Positions 1-10,029 of a stretch of DNA of 64,000 nucleotides are shown here, piece after piece; the first letter of the stretch is position 1, and every line of letters starts with the position of its first letter. Under the pieces are notes generated by a model. That model saw only the letters and a list, made by a program, of their open reading frames with translations. It was not told the DNA's origin and ran no database searches. The position numbers and the translations under genes are program-made. Source of the stretch: Sphingopyxis sp. H073 (GTDB lineage: Bacteria > Pseudomonadota > Alphaproteobacteria > Sphingomonadales > Sphingomonadaceae); the NCBI RefSeq assembly GCF_001468395.1, contig NZ_LNSG01000006.1, forward strand, positions 186,001 through 250,000, in the 5' to 3' direction.

Positions 1-1
1 C

Positions 2-1129
2 AGCACTGCCCAGGTCGGCGCCGGCATCGGCGGCTTCCTCGGCACGATCGCCGCACTCAAGGATTTCAGCTTCACCGAAAAATATGCCGCGGGGGTCATC
101 GCCTACGAGCCGATCGGCGTCGTCGGCATGATCACGCCCTGGAACTGGCCGCTCAACCAGATCGCGCTCAAGGTCGCGCCGGCGCTCGCCGCGGGCAACA
201 CGATGGTCCTGAAGCCATCGGAAGAATGCCCCGGTAACGCGGTGATCTTCGCCGAGATCCTCGAAGCCGCGGGCGTCCCCGCCGGCGTGTTCAACCTGGT
301 GCAGGGTGACGGCCCGACCGTCGGCAACGCGATCAGCGCGCATCCCGGCATCGAAATGGTCAGCTTCACCGGATCGACCCGCGCCGGCATCCTCGTCGCC
401 AAGGCGGCGGCCGACACGGTCAAGCGCGTCCATCAGGAACTCGGTGGCAAATCGCCCAACATCGTCCTGCCCGACGCCGACCTGCAAGCCGTGCTGCCGC
501 CGACGGTGCAGGGCGTGCTCGTCAACACCGGGCAGAGCTGCATCGCGCCGACGCGCATCCTGGTCCAGAAGGAGCGCGAGGCCGAGGCGGTCGGCGTGAT
601 CAAGGCGATGTTCGACGGGACGCAGGTCGGCGACCCGATGAGCGAGGGCGGCCACATCGGCCCCGTCGTCAACAAGGCGCAGTTCGACAAGATCCAGGGC
701 CTGATCCAGTCGGCGATCGACGAGGGCGCGACGCTGGAAACCGGCGGCACCGGCCTGCCAAGCAACGTCAACCGCGGCTATTATATCAAGCCGACGGTCT
801 TCTCGGGCGTTACGCCCGACATGCGCATCGCGAAGGAAGAGGTGTTCGGCCCGGTCGCGACGATCATGGCCTATGACACGCTGGACGAAGCGGTCGAGAT
901 CGCCAACGACACCGAATATGGCCTGTCGGCGGTCGTCTCTGGCGACCCCGCCAAGGCGGCCGAAGTCGCGCCGAAGCTGCGCGCCGGCATGGTCGCGGTG
1001 AACGCCTGGGGCCCCGGCCCGGGCGCGGCGTTCGGCGGCTACAAGGCGTCGGGCAACGGCCGCGAGGGCGGCGTGTTCGGCCTCAAGGATTTCATGGAAG
1101 TGAAGTCGATCAGCGGCATTCCGGCGTAA
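2..1129 (+). CDS. Aldehyde dehydrogenase family protein, 5'-truncated by the window edge
   Basis: NAD(P)-dependent oxidation of an aldehyde to its acid; the substrate cannot be told from the sequence. The reading frame is open from base 2, so the true start lies outside the window. The ALDH core is visible: the PIGVVGMITPWNWPL segment, the KPSE cofactor motif, the catalytic Glu in HQELGGKSPN, and the catalytic Cys in NTGQSCIAPTR (codon at 539-541). The motif EEVFGPVATI and the C-terminal GGYKASGNGREGG also match the family. The visible part covers roughly the last three quarters of a normal protein of about 475 residues. It could be a betaine- or phenylacetaldehyde-type enzyme; the family call is secure, the subfamily is not. 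Confidence 0.93.
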   Translation, partial: STAQVGAGIGGFLGTIAALKDFSFTEKYAAGVIAYEPIGVVGMITPWNWPLNQIALKVAPALAAGNTMVLKPSEECPGNAVIFAEILEAAGVPAGVFNLVQGDGPTVGNAISAHPGIEMVSFTGSTRAGILVAKAAADTVKRVHQELGGKSPNIVLPDADLQAVLPPTVQGVLVNTGQSCIAPTRILVQKEREAEAVGVIKAMFDGTQVGDPMSEGGHIGPVVNKAQFDKIQGLIQSAIDEGATLETGGTGLPSNVNRGYYIKPTVFSGVTPDMRIAKEEVFGPVATIMAYDTLDEAVEIANDTEYGLSAVVSGDPAKAAEVAPKLRAGMVAVNAWGPGPGAAFGGYKASGNGREGGVFGLKDFMEVKSISGIPA

Positions 1130-1135
1130 GACAAA

Positions 1136-1274
1136 GATCCTCCCTGTGGCCGAAGGCCATGGGGAGGGGGACCGCCGCGAAGCGGTGGTGGAGGGGCGGC
1201 AACGATAGTGTCATCAGCCCCTCCGTCAGCGCTGCGCGCTGCCACCTCCCCATCGCTTCGCGACAGGGAGGATC
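1136..1274. repeat. Dispersed inverted-repeat element, family B, copy 1
   Basis: The ends form an inverted repeat (GATCCTCCCTGT on the left, ACAGGGAGGATC on the right) with several internal hairpins. The same element recurs near 33667-33804 and 50185-50369, and a shortened version lies near 35299-35329. It fills almost all of the gap between the aldehyde dehydrogenase and argJ and has no coding potential. It looks like a non-autonomous palindromic (MITE- or REP-like) element. Confidence 0.8.
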
Positions 1275-1335
1275 GAAAGCCCCTTCACCTCGGGAGGGGT
1301 TTTTCTTTGTGCGAGGGAGGGCTAAGCGCATCCCC

Positions 1336-2562
1336 ATGACCACCCGCTCACCGCTCGCTCCCGCCGCCTTCCCCGCCCTCCCCGACATCGCCGGGGTCAC
1401 GCGCCGCGTCGCGCGCGCGCAGTACAAGAACTGGGATCGCTGCGACCTCACCTATGTCGAGCTCGCAGCGGGCACCACGGTCGCGGGCGTCTTCACGCGC
1501 AATGTCTGCTGCTCGTCCGAAGTCGAACTCGGCCGCGAACAGGTCAAAGGTGGCAAGGGCCGTGCGCTGATCGTCAACGCGGGCAACAGCAACGCCTTCA
1601 CCGGCTATCGGGGGCGCGAGGCGGTCGAGCAGATCATGGCGCAGGTCGCGGGCCATCTCGGCTGCGACGCCAGCGAAGTTTTCGTCAGTTCGACCGGCGT
1701 GATCGGTGTGCCGCTGCCCAAGGACAAGGCGCGTGCCGGGGTTGCAGCCGCGCTCACCGCCCAGCCCTGCTCGTGGGAGGCCGCCGCCGAAACGATCTGC
1801 ACCACCGACACCTTCGCCAAGGGTTCGGCAGCGAGCGCGATCGTCGGCGGCACGACCGTCCACGTAGCGGGCATCGTCAAGGGATCGGGGATGATCGCGC
1901 CCGACATGGCAACGATGCTCGGCTATATCTTCACCGATGCCGCGGTCGCGCCCGCGCTGTTGCAGGACATGCTCGGTGAGGCGACCGGCGGCAGCTTCAA
2001 CAGCATCACCGTCGACAGCGACACCTCGACCAGCGACACGGTGCTGCTCTTCGCGACGGGGCGGGCGGGCAATGCCACGCTGACGACCCGCGACGATCCG
2101 GGCGCCGACGCGCTCTACGCGGCGATCCGCGAAGTCGCCCTCGATCTCGCGCATCAGGTCGTGCGCGACGGCGAAGGCGCGTCGAAATTCATCGAAATTC
2201 AGGTTACCGGCGCGACCAGCGACGCCAGCGCCAAACGGGTCGCGCTGGCCATCGCCAATTCGCCGCTCGTGAAAACCGCCATCGCGGGCGAGGACGCCAA
2301 TTGGGGCCGCGTCGTCATGGCGGTGGGCAAGGCCGGCGAACCCGCCGACCGTGACAAGCTCGCGATCCGCTTCGGCGATCACTGGGTCGCCAAGGATGGC
2401 CTGCCCGTCGACGGCTATGACGAGGCGCCGGTTGCGGCGCACCTGAAAGGACGGGACATCCGCGTCGGCGCCGACCTCGGCCTCGGCGAAGGCCGTGCGA
2501 CCGTGTGGACGTGCGACCTGACCCACGGATACATCAGCATCAACGCCGACTATCGGAGCTGA
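1336..2562 (+). CDS. argJ: Bifunctional glutamate N-acetyltransferase / amino-acid acetyltransferase ArgJ
   Basis: Transfers the acetyl group from N-acetylornithine to glutamate in the cyclic arginine pathway and may also make N-acetylglutamate from acetyl-CoA. The 408-residue protein has the usual family length. The self-cleavage site is visible as KGSGMIAPDMATML, where Ala192-Thr193 is the expected cut and Thr193 the nucleophile of the beta chain. The ATG at 1336 gives the conserved N-terminus; a longer open frame upstream runs only through repeat sequence. A GST-like gene follows 6 bp downstream, so the two may be co-transcribed. Confidence 0.95.
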   Translation: MTTRSPLAPAAFPALPDIAGVTRRVARAQYKNWDRCDLTYVELAAGTTVAGVFTRNVCCSSEVELGREQVKGGKGRALIVNAGNSNAFTGYRGREAVEQIMAQVAGHLGCDASEVFVSSTGVIGVPLPKDKARAGVAAALTAQPCSWEAAAETICTTDTFAKGSAASAIVGGTTVHVAGIVKGSGMIAPDMATMLGYIFTDAAVAPALLQDMLGEATGGSFNSITVDSDTSTSDTVLLFATGRAGNATLTTRDDPGADALYAAIREVALDLAHQVVRDGEGASKFIEIQVTGATSDASAKRVALAIANSPLVKTAIAGEDANWGRVVMAVGKAGEPADRDKLAIRFGDHWVAKDGLPVDGYDEAPVAAHLKGRDIRVGADLGLGEGRATVWTCDLTHGYISINADYRS

Positions 2563-2568
2563 GCCGCG

Positions 2569-3180
2569 ATGCTCACGATCTGGGGTCGCCTCAATTCGCA
2601 CAATGTGAAGAAGGTCGCATGGTTCGCGGTCGAGCTTGGCCTGCCGTTCGAGCGCCGCGATGTCGGCGGTCAGTTCGGGATGGATGCCGCCTATCTCGCG
2701 AAGAACCCCAATGCACTGATCCCGACGATCGACGACGACGGCGTCACCCTGTGGGAGTCGAACGCGATCCTGCGCTATCTGGCCGCGAGGCACGGCGGGA
2801 CACGCTTCTGGCCGACCGATCCTGCCGCTCGCGCGGTCGGCGATAAATGGATGGACTGGCAGACCGGCTATGCCGATGCGCAGCGCGACGCCTTCCTCAA
2901 TCTCGTGCGCCGGACGCCCGAAGCGCGCGACGCGGCAGCGATCGCGGCGTCGGCGGCGGCCTCGGCAAAGCAGATGGCGATCCTCGACGAAGCGCTGTCG
3001 CGCACGCCGTGGCTGTCAGGCGCCGCGTTCGGAATCGGCGACATCCCGATGGGCGTTTATGTATATACTTATTTTTCGCTCGCGATCGAGCGGCCGTCGC
3101 TGCCGCATGTCGAGCACTGGTACGCGCGGCTGAAAATGCGGCCGGGCTATGCCGGCCAGGTCATGATTCCGCTGACCTGA
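2569..3180 (+). CDS. Glutathione S-transferase family protein
   Basis: A 203-residue cytosolic GST fold: an N-terminal thioredoxin-like domain (MLTIWGRLNSHNVKKVAWF, then a cis-Pro region NALIPTI and the glutathione gamma-Glu binding pair in WESNAILRYLA) followed by an all-helical C-terminal domain. The physiological substrate is unknown; such proteins detoxify electrophiles or act in redox homeostasis. It starts 6 bp after argJ, probably in one transcript, with a terminator hairpin just beyond its stop. The class cannot be assigned by eye. Confidence 0.9.
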   Translation: MLTIWGRLNSHNVKKVAWFAVELGLPFERRDVGGQFGMDAAYLAKNPNALIPTIDDDGVTLWESNAILRYLAARHGGTRFWPTDPAARAVGDKWMDWQTGYADAQRDAFLNLVRRTPEARDAAAIAASAAASAKQMAILDEALSRTPWLSGAAFGIGDIPMGVYVYTYFSLAIERPSLPHVEHWYARLKMRPGYAGQVMIPLT

Positions 3181-3188
3181 AACAAGGA

Positions 3189-3208
3189 GCCCCGGCTTCG
3201 GCCGGGGC
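3189..3208. terminator. Hairpin between convergent GST and trxA genes
   Basis: A perfect 8-bp stem (GCCCCGGC / GCCGGGGC) with a TTCG tetraloop lies between two convergent genes. The T-tract is weak on both strands, so it may act as a bidirectional terminator or as an mRNA 3'-end stabiliser. Confidence 0.6.
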
Positions 3209-3219
3209 CCGATGTTCGA

Positions 3220-3540
3220 TCAAAGGGCGCCTTCGAGCCAGCCCTTGAGCGCGCTCTTCGGCGCTGCGCCAACTTTGGTGTCGGCGATCTCGCCGTTCTT
3301 GAACAGGATCATCGTCGGGATACCGCGCACGCCATATTTGCTCGGCGCGTCGGGGTTTTCGTCGATATTGATCTTGGCGATCACGACCTTCTCGCCCAGT
3401 TCGTCGGCGATTTCCTCGAGCGAGGGGCCGATCATCTTGCACGGACCGCACCATTCGGCCCAGAAATCGACCAGCACGGGGGTGTCGCTGTCGAGAACAT
3501 CGCTCTGGAAGCTGGCGTCGGTAATGGCCTTGGTACCCAT
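3220..3540 (-). CDS. trxA: Thioredoxin
   Basis: Small 106-residue dithiol-disulfide oxidoreductase of the cytoplasm. The active site WCGPC is at residues 30-34, followed by the conserved Lys and, further on, the cis-Pro motif GIPTM. The length and the pattern [12 protein letters not shown]...P are typical of TrxA. It is the last gene of the minus-strand block, 33 bp after addA, so it is likely transcribed with the recombination genes. A hairpin follows the stop. Confidence 0.96.
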   Translation of the reverse strand: MGTKAITDASFQSDVLDSDTPVLVDFWAEWCGPCKMIGPSLEEIADELGEKVVIAKINIDENPDAPSKYGVRGIPTMILFKNGEIADTKVGAAPKSALKGWLEGAL

Positions 3541-3573
3541 GATCTGAACTCCTGAAATATCGTTGGTCCCAAG

Positions 3574-6500
3574 CTAAGGCGTCGGCGCGTCCTGCTCAAG
3601 GGCTGAACCCGGCAAATTCGCCTTGGTTGCCGCCAAGCCGGGCTTGTGCGTGTCGAGCAGCGCGTTATCGAGCGCAATCAGCCGCGGTGCGGCGGTGTAG
3701 AGCAGCGCCGCCTCGACCCGCCGGCCCGGAAAGATCACGCGCAGCGCATCGCGATAGGCCGCCATCTGGCGGAGATAGGCCGGCTGCACCCCCCCGGCGC
3801 TTTCGGGCACATGCCGCCCCGTCTTGTAATCGATCACCGTCACCGCGTCGTCGGTGACGCGCAGCCGGTCGACGATCCCCGCCACGACCGCACCGTCCAC
3901 CACGGCCGACAGCGGCACCTCGGCCAGACTGCCGGGGCCGAAAAGCGCCGCGTGCGCGGGATCGTCGAGCACCGCGAGCACCTCATCGGCCATCGCCGAC
4001 CGGGTTGCCTCATCCAGCCCCGCTTGCAAGCCGAGCCAGCGCAGCGCGGCCTCGCGCCGCCGCGCCGCCGCAACCGGTGGCAGCCGTTCGAACAGCGCAT
4101 GGAGCAACAACCCGCGCTCGACCGCCGCAACGCGCGCCGTCCCCTGCGGCGGCACCGCGACATCGTCCTCGCCAAGCGCCGATGGCGCCAGCGGGCGCGG
4201 CGGGCGCGCCTCCGCGGGGGCGGGTTTCAGCGCCCATTCGGGAAGCACGAGCGCAGGCGCCGCGACCTTCTCCGCCTTTTCCCTCCGCGCCCATTTGCTC
4301 GCATTGGCGCGGTGGACGCGGCGCCGGCCCCATAGCGGTCCCGCATTCTCCCATTCGGCGCCCATGTCCGGCAGCACCGATTCGACCGCCGCGTGCCAGC
4401 TGCCTTCGGGGATCGTCCGGTCGGCCTTGCTGGTCACGCCCGCGACGATCAGGATTTCCTCGGCGCGCGTCATCGCAACGTAGAAGAGCCGCCAATGCTC
4501 CTGCGACGCAGCGTCGGCGGCGTCCTGATAGGCCTTCGCCAGCGCGCCATGCCGCTCGTCGGCGGGGAGCGCAAAGACCGGCAGTTTCTCCCACGCTGCA
4601 ACATCGACGCTGAACGGGCGGTGCCCGATCCCGGGGTCGTCGGTCGCGTCGGCCAGGATCACGATCGGCGCCTGCAACCCCTTCGACCCGTGCACCGTCA
4701 TCACGCGCACGACGTCGCTGCGCGCCTCGGTCTGGCGCTTGATATCGGCGGCGCTGCTCTCGACCTGCGTCAGGAAGCCGAGCAGCGACACGGTCTCGCG
4801 GCTCTCGAACGCCAGCGCCTGATTCAGAAGCTCGTCGATGGGATCGCGCGCCTCGCGCCCCAGTCGCGCGTAAAGTTTGCGCCGCCCGTCGATCGGCCCC
4901 GACAGGACGGTCTCCAGAAAACGGAACGGCGTCGTGAAATCGGCCATGCCGAGCAGGTGCCGCAGCGCGGCCATCGCCACCGCCGGAACGTCGCCCTCGG
5001 TCGCACGCAGATGTTCCCACAGCGCCGCGCGGCCACGCCGATGCGCGCGCGCGTAAAGCTCGTCCTGCGACCAGCCGATCAGCGGCGACACGAGCAGCGA
5101 CGCCAGATTGAGGTCGTCGAGCGGCTGCACCGCAAAGCGCATCGCCGCAATGAGATCCTGTATCGCCAGGGGCTGGGTCAGCGCGAAACGGTCGACACCC
5201 GCGACCGGGACGTGCAGCGCCTGCAGCCGCGCGACGATCCGCGCTGCGAGGTCGCGGCGCCGCCGGACAAGGATCATGATATCGCCCGGCGCAACCGGCC
5301 GCCCGTCCTTGCCGTGCGCGATCCACGCCTGCACCTCGGCCGCGATCGCCTTCGCGAGCCGCATCGAGGCGGGATCGGAGGCGGGCGCGCTTCCGTCGCC
5401 CTCGCCTTCGATGACTCCTTCATCGCTCTCCCGGGCCTCGGCGTCGAGCGCCTTGCCCACCGGCAGCGGCTGCCATAGCTCGACCTGGCCGGCGTGGCCC
5501 GAGCGGAAGGGACGATGCGGGGGCTCCTCGCCGTCTAGCCCCATGTCGGACGTACCACCCGCCGCGAGCCAGGCGTCGACCACCTCCAGCACCGCAGGCG
5601 TCGAACGATAGTTGGACACCAGGTCAACGTTGCGGAAATCCTGTCCCGCGCGCTCGCCGAGAATATGGAACAGCTCGCGCGCCGTCGCGAATGCCTTGGG
5701 TTCGGTGCCCTGAAAGCCGAAAATCGCCTGCTTGCGATCGCCGACGGTAAACAGCGTGCGCACGCGTTCGGCGTCTTCGGGGTTCACCGCGAAGAATTCC
5801 TCGGCCAGCGACAGCACGATCCCCCACTGGCGCATGTTCGTATCCTGCGCTTCATCGACGAGGATATGGTCCGTGCGCTGGTCGAGCTTGAAGCGCACCC
5901 ACTCGCCGAAGCTGCTGACGCGCAGCAGCGATCCGGCGAGGGTGATGAGGTCGTCGAAATCGGCGAGCCCGCGTTCGCGCTTCGCGAGCGCATAAGCCTC
6001 GGCAAAGCGGCTCCCGAGCTTCCACGCCGCGGCGAGGTCGTCGGCGACGCGCATCGCGGTCACGGTTCCGAGAAGGCCCTGCACCGCATCGACGATCCGC
6101 ACCGCGTTCTCGACGCAGTCGGTCATCCGCCCCTTTTCGCCCGCAAAATCGGCGCGCAGCTCGCCCTTGCCGGTCAGGAAACAGCCGAGCAATTCGCCGA
6201 GCATCGCGGCGCGCTTCGCCGGATTGGCGATCAGCCAGCCGATCATCGCATCGTTGCACGCGAGCCCGGTCTTGGTGCCCCAATCGGCGCCGCTCGCCGC
6301 GACCGCCCTGATATCGTCCTCGTCGATCGCGCCCGCCGCGAGCGCGCCCGCGATCCACGCATCGGGATCGCCGCCCGGCAGGTCGAACGCCGCCCGCAGG
6401 TCGTGCGCCGACGGCGGCAGCGCCGCACGCGGCCCGCCGAACGCCGCCGCGCAGCTCGACAGGAAAGAGAGCGCCGCCTCCTGCCCCAGCCGCCGCGACA

Positions 6501-7050
6501 ACATCGCCGCCGCCTCGCGCAGAACGTCGCGCTCGTCATCCTCTTCGAGCAGACGGCTCAGCACCGCGCGCTGCAACGCCGCCGCCTCATCCTCCTCGAT
6601 CGCGCGGAAGCCCGGCAGCAGCTTCGCCTCGAGCGGGAAGCTCGCGAGCAAAGTCTGGCAAAAGGCGTGGATTGTCTGCACCCGGATCGCACCGCCCGGG
6701 CTGTCGATCACCGTCGCAAATAAGGACCGCGCACGCGTCATCAGCCCCGGCCGGTCCCACTCCAGTCCCAGCGCACGCAGGTCGAGCCGCAAATCGCCGT
6801 CGTCCATCCGCACCCACGCCGCGAGCCGCTCGTGGATGCGATGCGCCATCTCTGCGGCGCCCGCCTTGGTGAAGGTGATGCAGAGGATCGCTTCGGGCGA
6901 CACCCCGGCAAGCATCAGTCGCAGCACGCGCGCCGACAGCACCTGCGTCTTGCCCGTCCCCGCGGACGCGCCCAGCCAGACATGGCTTTCGGGATCGGCG
7001 GCGGCGCCCTGCCGCGGGTCGAGCGTCGCGAGGCCGCCGGGCCGGCTCAT
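3574..7050 (-). CDS. addA: Double-strand break repair helicase-nuclease subunit AddA
   Basis: UvrD/RecB-like subunit of the AddAB enzyme, which unwinds and resects DNA ends for RecA-dependent repair. The 1158-residue protein has Walker A GASAGTGKT at 27-35, DEAQDT at 399-404 (motif II), GDRKQAIFGFQG (motif III), and a C-terminal RecB-family nuclease motif DYKTGR at 1074-1079. The ATG at 7050 overlaps the addB stop as ATGA and follows GAGGAGG; an upstream start would extend it by nine residues. addB lies directly upstream and trxA downstream. Confidence 0.95.
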   Translation of the reverse strand: MSRPGGLATLDPRQGAAADPESHVWLGASAGTGKTQVLSARVLRLMLAGVSPEAILCITFTKAGAAEMAHRIHERLAAWVRMDDGDLRLDLRALGLEWDRPGLMTRARSLFATVIDSPGGAIRVQTIHAFCQTLLASFPLEAKLLPGFRAIEEDEAAALQRAVLSRLLEEDDERDVLREAAAMLSRRLGQEAALSFLSSCAAAFGGPRAALPPSAHDLRAAFDLPGGDPDAWIAGALAAGAIDEDDIRAVAASGADWGTKTGLACNDAMIGWLIANPAKRAAMLGELLGCFLTGKGELRADFAGEKGRMTDCVENAVRIVDAVQGLLGTVTAMRVADDLAAAWKLGSRFAEAYALAKRERGLADFDDLITLAGSLLRVSSFGEWVRFKLDQRTDHILVDEAQDTNMRQWGIVLSLAEEFFAVNPEDAERVRTLFTVGDRKQAIFGFQGTEPKAFATARELFHILGERAGQDFRNVDLVSNYRSTPAVLEVVDAWLAAGGTSDMGLDGEEPPHRPFRSGHAGQVELWQPLPVGKALDAEARESDEGVIEGEGDGSAPASDPASMRLAKAIAAEVQAWIAHGKDGRPVAPGDIMILVRRRRDLAARIVARLQALHVPVAGVDRFALTQPLAIQDLIAAMRFAVQPLDDLNLASLLVSPLIGWSQDELYARAHRRGRAALWEHLRATEGDVPAVAMAALRHLLGMADFTTPFRFLETVLSGPIDGRRKLYARLGREARDPIDELLNQALAFESRETVSLLGFLTQVESSAADIKRQTEARSDVVRVMTVHGSKGLQAPIVILADATDDPGIGHRPFSVDVAAWEKLPVFALPADERHGALAKAYQDAADAASQEHWRLFYVAMTRAEEILIVAGVTSKADRTIPEGSWHAAVESVLPDMGAEWENAGPLWGRRRVHRANASKWARREKAEKVAAPALVLPEWALKPAPAEARPPRPLAPSALGEDDVAVPPQGTARVAAVERGLLLHALFERLPPVAAARRREAALRWLGLQAGLDEATRSAMADEVLAVLDDPAHAALFGPGSLAEVPLSAVVDGAVVAGIVDRLRVTDDAVTVIDYKTGRHVPESAGGVQPAYLRQMAAYRDALRVIFPGRRVEAALLYTAAPRLIALDNALLDTHKPGLAATKANLPGSALEQDAPTP

Positions 7051-10016
7051 GCGCCCTCCTCCCCGCGGCCGAACCATTCGTCGCGCCGCATGAGCTGGTC
7101 ATACTCGCCATAGCCCGCCACCTCGCCGGGCTCGAAGGGCGCGTCGCCGAACAGGTAGATCGCGGCGAGTTCCGACAGCGCGTCGGCGGCATGGTCGATC
7201 GCCTGATCGGCGCTCTTGAGATCGCTGCGCGACCCATAAGTGTTCGAAATCTTCCCCGCGCCGCCCGCACGGCGATCGGGCCGCAGGCTCCAATATTCGA
7301 GTGCCTCGACCGGCGCGGCGGCGATATCCTCCATCCCGCCTTCGCGCGCGATCAGCCCGAGCAGGCCGAGCTGGTTGTCGAGCCTGTCGAACGCCGCCTT
7401 CGCGCTCGGCGCGCCGCCCGATTTATAATCGACGATCGCCAACCGCCCCTCGGCATCGCGGTCGATTCGGTCGGCCTTGCCGTGCAGCGTCACGCCATCG
7501 ACGCTGATCGCACCCTTCACCTCGACGTCGAGCGGTTTGCGATCGGCGCGATCCCACACCTGCACCGCCGCCCAGCGCAGCGCCGGCTCGATCCGCGGCA
7601 ACCAGAAAGCGCGCGCGATCGCATCGAGCGCAGCGTCCTCCCGCAGCGCCGCCAGTTCATGCTCGAACCCTTGAGGTGTCGCGCCGCCGCGCACCCAATC
7701 CTCGAACAATCTGTGCACGCGTGTTCCGCGCCAGCGCGGATCGGGCGCGGCGCTCAGCGGATCGAGCGCCGACAGGCCGAGCATCTGGTTCGCATAAAAG
7801 GCGAAAGGATCGCGCGCGAGCCGGTCGACCGCGGTGACGCTGATCTTGCGCGGGCGGTCCTCGACCGGGGGGCGCGGCGCCGGCCTGCCCACCGGCTGCA
7901 CGACGCCCGTCGGCAGATCGAGTTCGGCCACGAGCCGGGTCAGCGCTACCCCGCCCGGCGCCGGTTCGGGCAGATCGCCCGCCAGCGCCGCGAGCCGCAG
8001 CCAGAAGCGCGACGCGACCGCCGGATCGCCGCCGCTCCGCTGCGCGCGCGTGACGACGATTTCGCGCGCCGCCAGCGCGCTCGCAAAATCATGCGCCGCC
8101 ATCCCCTGTTGCCGCTCGGGCGCGGGCAGGCCGAGCAGGCGGCGAATGCCCGGCGCCAGCCACGGATCGGGCTGCGTCGCGGCGGGCCAGCGCCCCTCGT
8201 CGAGCCCGCCGAGAATCATCAGATCGGCGCGCTGCAAGCGCGCCTCGAGCAGGCCCCAGATGAACAGGCGCGGATGCCCGCCATAGGGCGGCCGCACGCT
8301 CGCCTGGGCCAACAATTGCCCCAGCATCTCCGGAAAATCGGCGGGATCGACGAGCGCCGGCCCATCGCCGCGCGCAAGCGCCCACTGGTCGAACAGCTCG
8401 GCGAGCATCCGCCCCGCCGGCCCCGCCCATATCGCGTCGCCCGTGAGCCATTCGGCCGCCCGTTGCAGCGCCGCCAGCAAGGTCGCGGGCGGCGTCGGTC
8501 CGGCGAAGGGGGCAAGTGCCACGCCGAGCGCGCCCGAAACCTCGTCCCACCAAGGTTGTAGCTGAACCGCGAGACCGTGCCCGTGTCCCCGCGGATCGGC
8601 CGCACGTGCGGCAATCCGCGCGCTCACCCCGTCCCATCCCGGCAGCAACCCCGGCTCGCGCAGCAGCAGGTCGAGCCGCCGCAGCTGGTCGAGCCACGCC
8701 GACCTTCCCTCACCCTTGCGTACCAGCGGATGTCCGAGCAGCGACACCAAAGCGACCGGATCGAACGCCGACGCCAGCTTCGCCAGCAGCAGCAGCAGCG
8801 CGCCCGGCGGCGTCCGCGAAAGCGGCTGCCCCGCGCTGTCGTCTACCGAAATGCCCCAGCGCGCCAGCGCCGCCGCGACGCGCTCGGCGAGCCCGCGGTC
8901 GGGGGTCACCAGCGCCGCGGTGCGCCCCGGCGTCTCGACCGCCTCGCGCATCAAGAGCGCGATCCCCTGCGCCTCCTGCCCGTCGTCGGCGAAAACGGCG
9001 CCCGAAATCCCCGCGGTCGCCGCCGACAGGTCGCCCGCCGCCTGCCATTGCGCGCTATAGTCGGCGGGCGCGAAGAGCAAAGAAACGAAGGGGGTGCGCG
9101 CTTCGGGCCCGTCGAACGCCGAGGCCGCATCCCATTCGACTACTTCCTCCCGGCTCGCGCGCATACGGTCGAGCAGCAACTTCAGATGATATTGCGGATG
9201 CGTCTCCAGCGGCCGCGCCGGATTTTCGGGATCGGGCCGCGTCGGGCCGAGCGCTTCCCATTCCTCGGCCGCCATCGCCCGGTCGAGGCCGGGCAGCACG
9301 ACCATTCCGCGCTCCAGATCGGCCACGGTGCGCAGCAACCGCGCGATCGCAGGCGCGGCGGTCGTAATGCCCGCAGCGACGACGAACGGCGCGGGCGGCG
9401 CCGCGCGCCATCCCGCGGTCACGCGCCCCAGCAACCGGTTGCGCCGCTCCGCCCGGTCGATGCTGCCGGTCTTGGCGAGCACCGCGGGCCAATGATCGAC
9501 GAGCAGCCTGAGCCGGCCGAGCGACGCCTGCCAATGTTCGGCGAATGCCCCGAGGTCGAGATCGACGAGATCGCCGACGCGCACCTCCTCATAATGCAGC
9601 TGGTCGATCACCCGCGCCAACCCGTCGGCGAGCTGGAACGCCGCGGCGCCGACGATCGACGGCTCGCCCGCGGGCGTGTATCGCTCGATTAGTTCGGCGA
9701 GCAGCAGGCGCCGCCGCAGCGCGTCGATCGCGGGGGGGATCGGGTCATCGTCGATGGCATCGAGCGACAACGCCACCGACTCATCGAGGTCCGCATCGCC
9801 GATCACCGCCAACCGCGGCATCAGCAATCCCGTCCCGCCCGCGCGCACGAAGGCCGCCTGCACCGCGCTCCGCGCGCGGTTGCTCGGCAGCAGGATCAGC
9901 CCTTCGGCCAGCCCCAGCGCGCCGTCGGCGTATCGCGCGATGATTCCGGCGGCGAAGGCGTCGGCGAAGGCCCGGTGGACCGGGATGGAGAAGATGACGG
10001 GCTTCGCGTCAGCCAT
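7047..10016 (-). CDS. addB: Double-strand break repair nuclease subunit AddB
   Basis: Partner of AddA; in characterised AddAB enzymes this subunit recognises Chi-like sites and supplies the second nuclease. The 989-residue protein has no intact helicase Walker motif. Its C-terminal nuclease domain is clear (AIVDYKSGG, residues 863-868), with an upstream WRGTRVHRLFEDW segment. The start is uncertain: ATG at 10016 or in-frame GTG at 10025, both without a strong ribosome site. A 76-bp palindromic repeat separates it from murU, so it may have its own promoter or be reached by read-through. Confidence 0.93.
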   Translation of the reverse strand: MADAKPVIFSIPVHRAFADAFAAGIIARYADGALGLAEGLILLPSNRARSAVQAAFVRAGGTGLLMPRLAVIGDADLDESVALSLDAIDDDPIPPAIDALRRRLLLAELIERYTPAGEPSIVGAAAFQLADGLARVIDQLHYEEVRVGDLVDLDLGAFAEHWQASLGRLRLLVDHWPAVLAKTGSIDRAERRNRLLGRVTAGWRAAPPAPFVVAAGITTAAPAIARLLRTVADLERGMVVLPGLDRAMAAEEWEALGPTRPDPENPARPLETHPQYHLKLLLDRMRASREEVVEWDAASAFDGPEARTPFVSLLFAPADYSAQWQAAGDLSAATAGISGAVFADDGQEAQGIALLMREAVETPGRTAALVTPDRGLAERVAAALARWGISVDDSAGQPLSRTPPGALLLLLAKLASAFDPVALVSLLGHPLVRKGEGRSAWLDQLRRLDLLLREPGLLPGWDGVSARIAARAADPRGHGHGLAVQLQPWWDEVSGALGVALAPFAGPTPPATLLAALQRAAEWLTGDAIWAGPAGRMLAELFDQWALARGDGPALVDPADFPEMLGQLLAQASVRPPYGGHPRLFIWGLLEARLQRADLMILGGLDEGRWPAATQPDPWLAPGIRRLLGLPAPERQQGMAAHDFASALAAREIVVTRAQRSGGDPAVASRFWLRLAALAGDLPEPAPGGVALTRLVAELDLPTGVVQPVGRPAPRPPVEDRPRKISVTAVDRLARDPFAFYANQMLGLSALDPLSAAPDPRWRGTRVHRLFEDWVRGGATPQGFEHELAALREDAALDAIARAFWLPRIEPALRWAAVQVWDRADRKPLDVEVKGAISVDGVTLHGKADRIDRDAEGRLAIVDYKSGGAPSAKAAFDRLDNQLGLLGLIAREGGMEDIAAAPVEALEYWSLRPDRRAGGAGKISNTYGSRSDLKSADQAIDHAADALSELAAIYLFGDAPFEPGEVAGYGEYDQLMRRDEWFGRGEEGA

Positions 10017-10029
10017 CGGATTCACACAT

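Noticed and set aside
1136..1274. CRISPR array, from the cluster of short repeats
   Set aside because: The repeats are inverted, not evenly spaced direct repeats, and there are no spacers or cas genes in the window.
1348..2793. A 481-codon minus-strand open frame opposite argJ
   Set aside because: Shadow frame of argJ; Arg/Asp-rich without motifs.
5665..6723. A 352-codon plus-strand open frame opposite addA
   Set aside because: Shadow of the helicase-nuclease gene, whose Walker and nuclease motifs are intact on the other strand.
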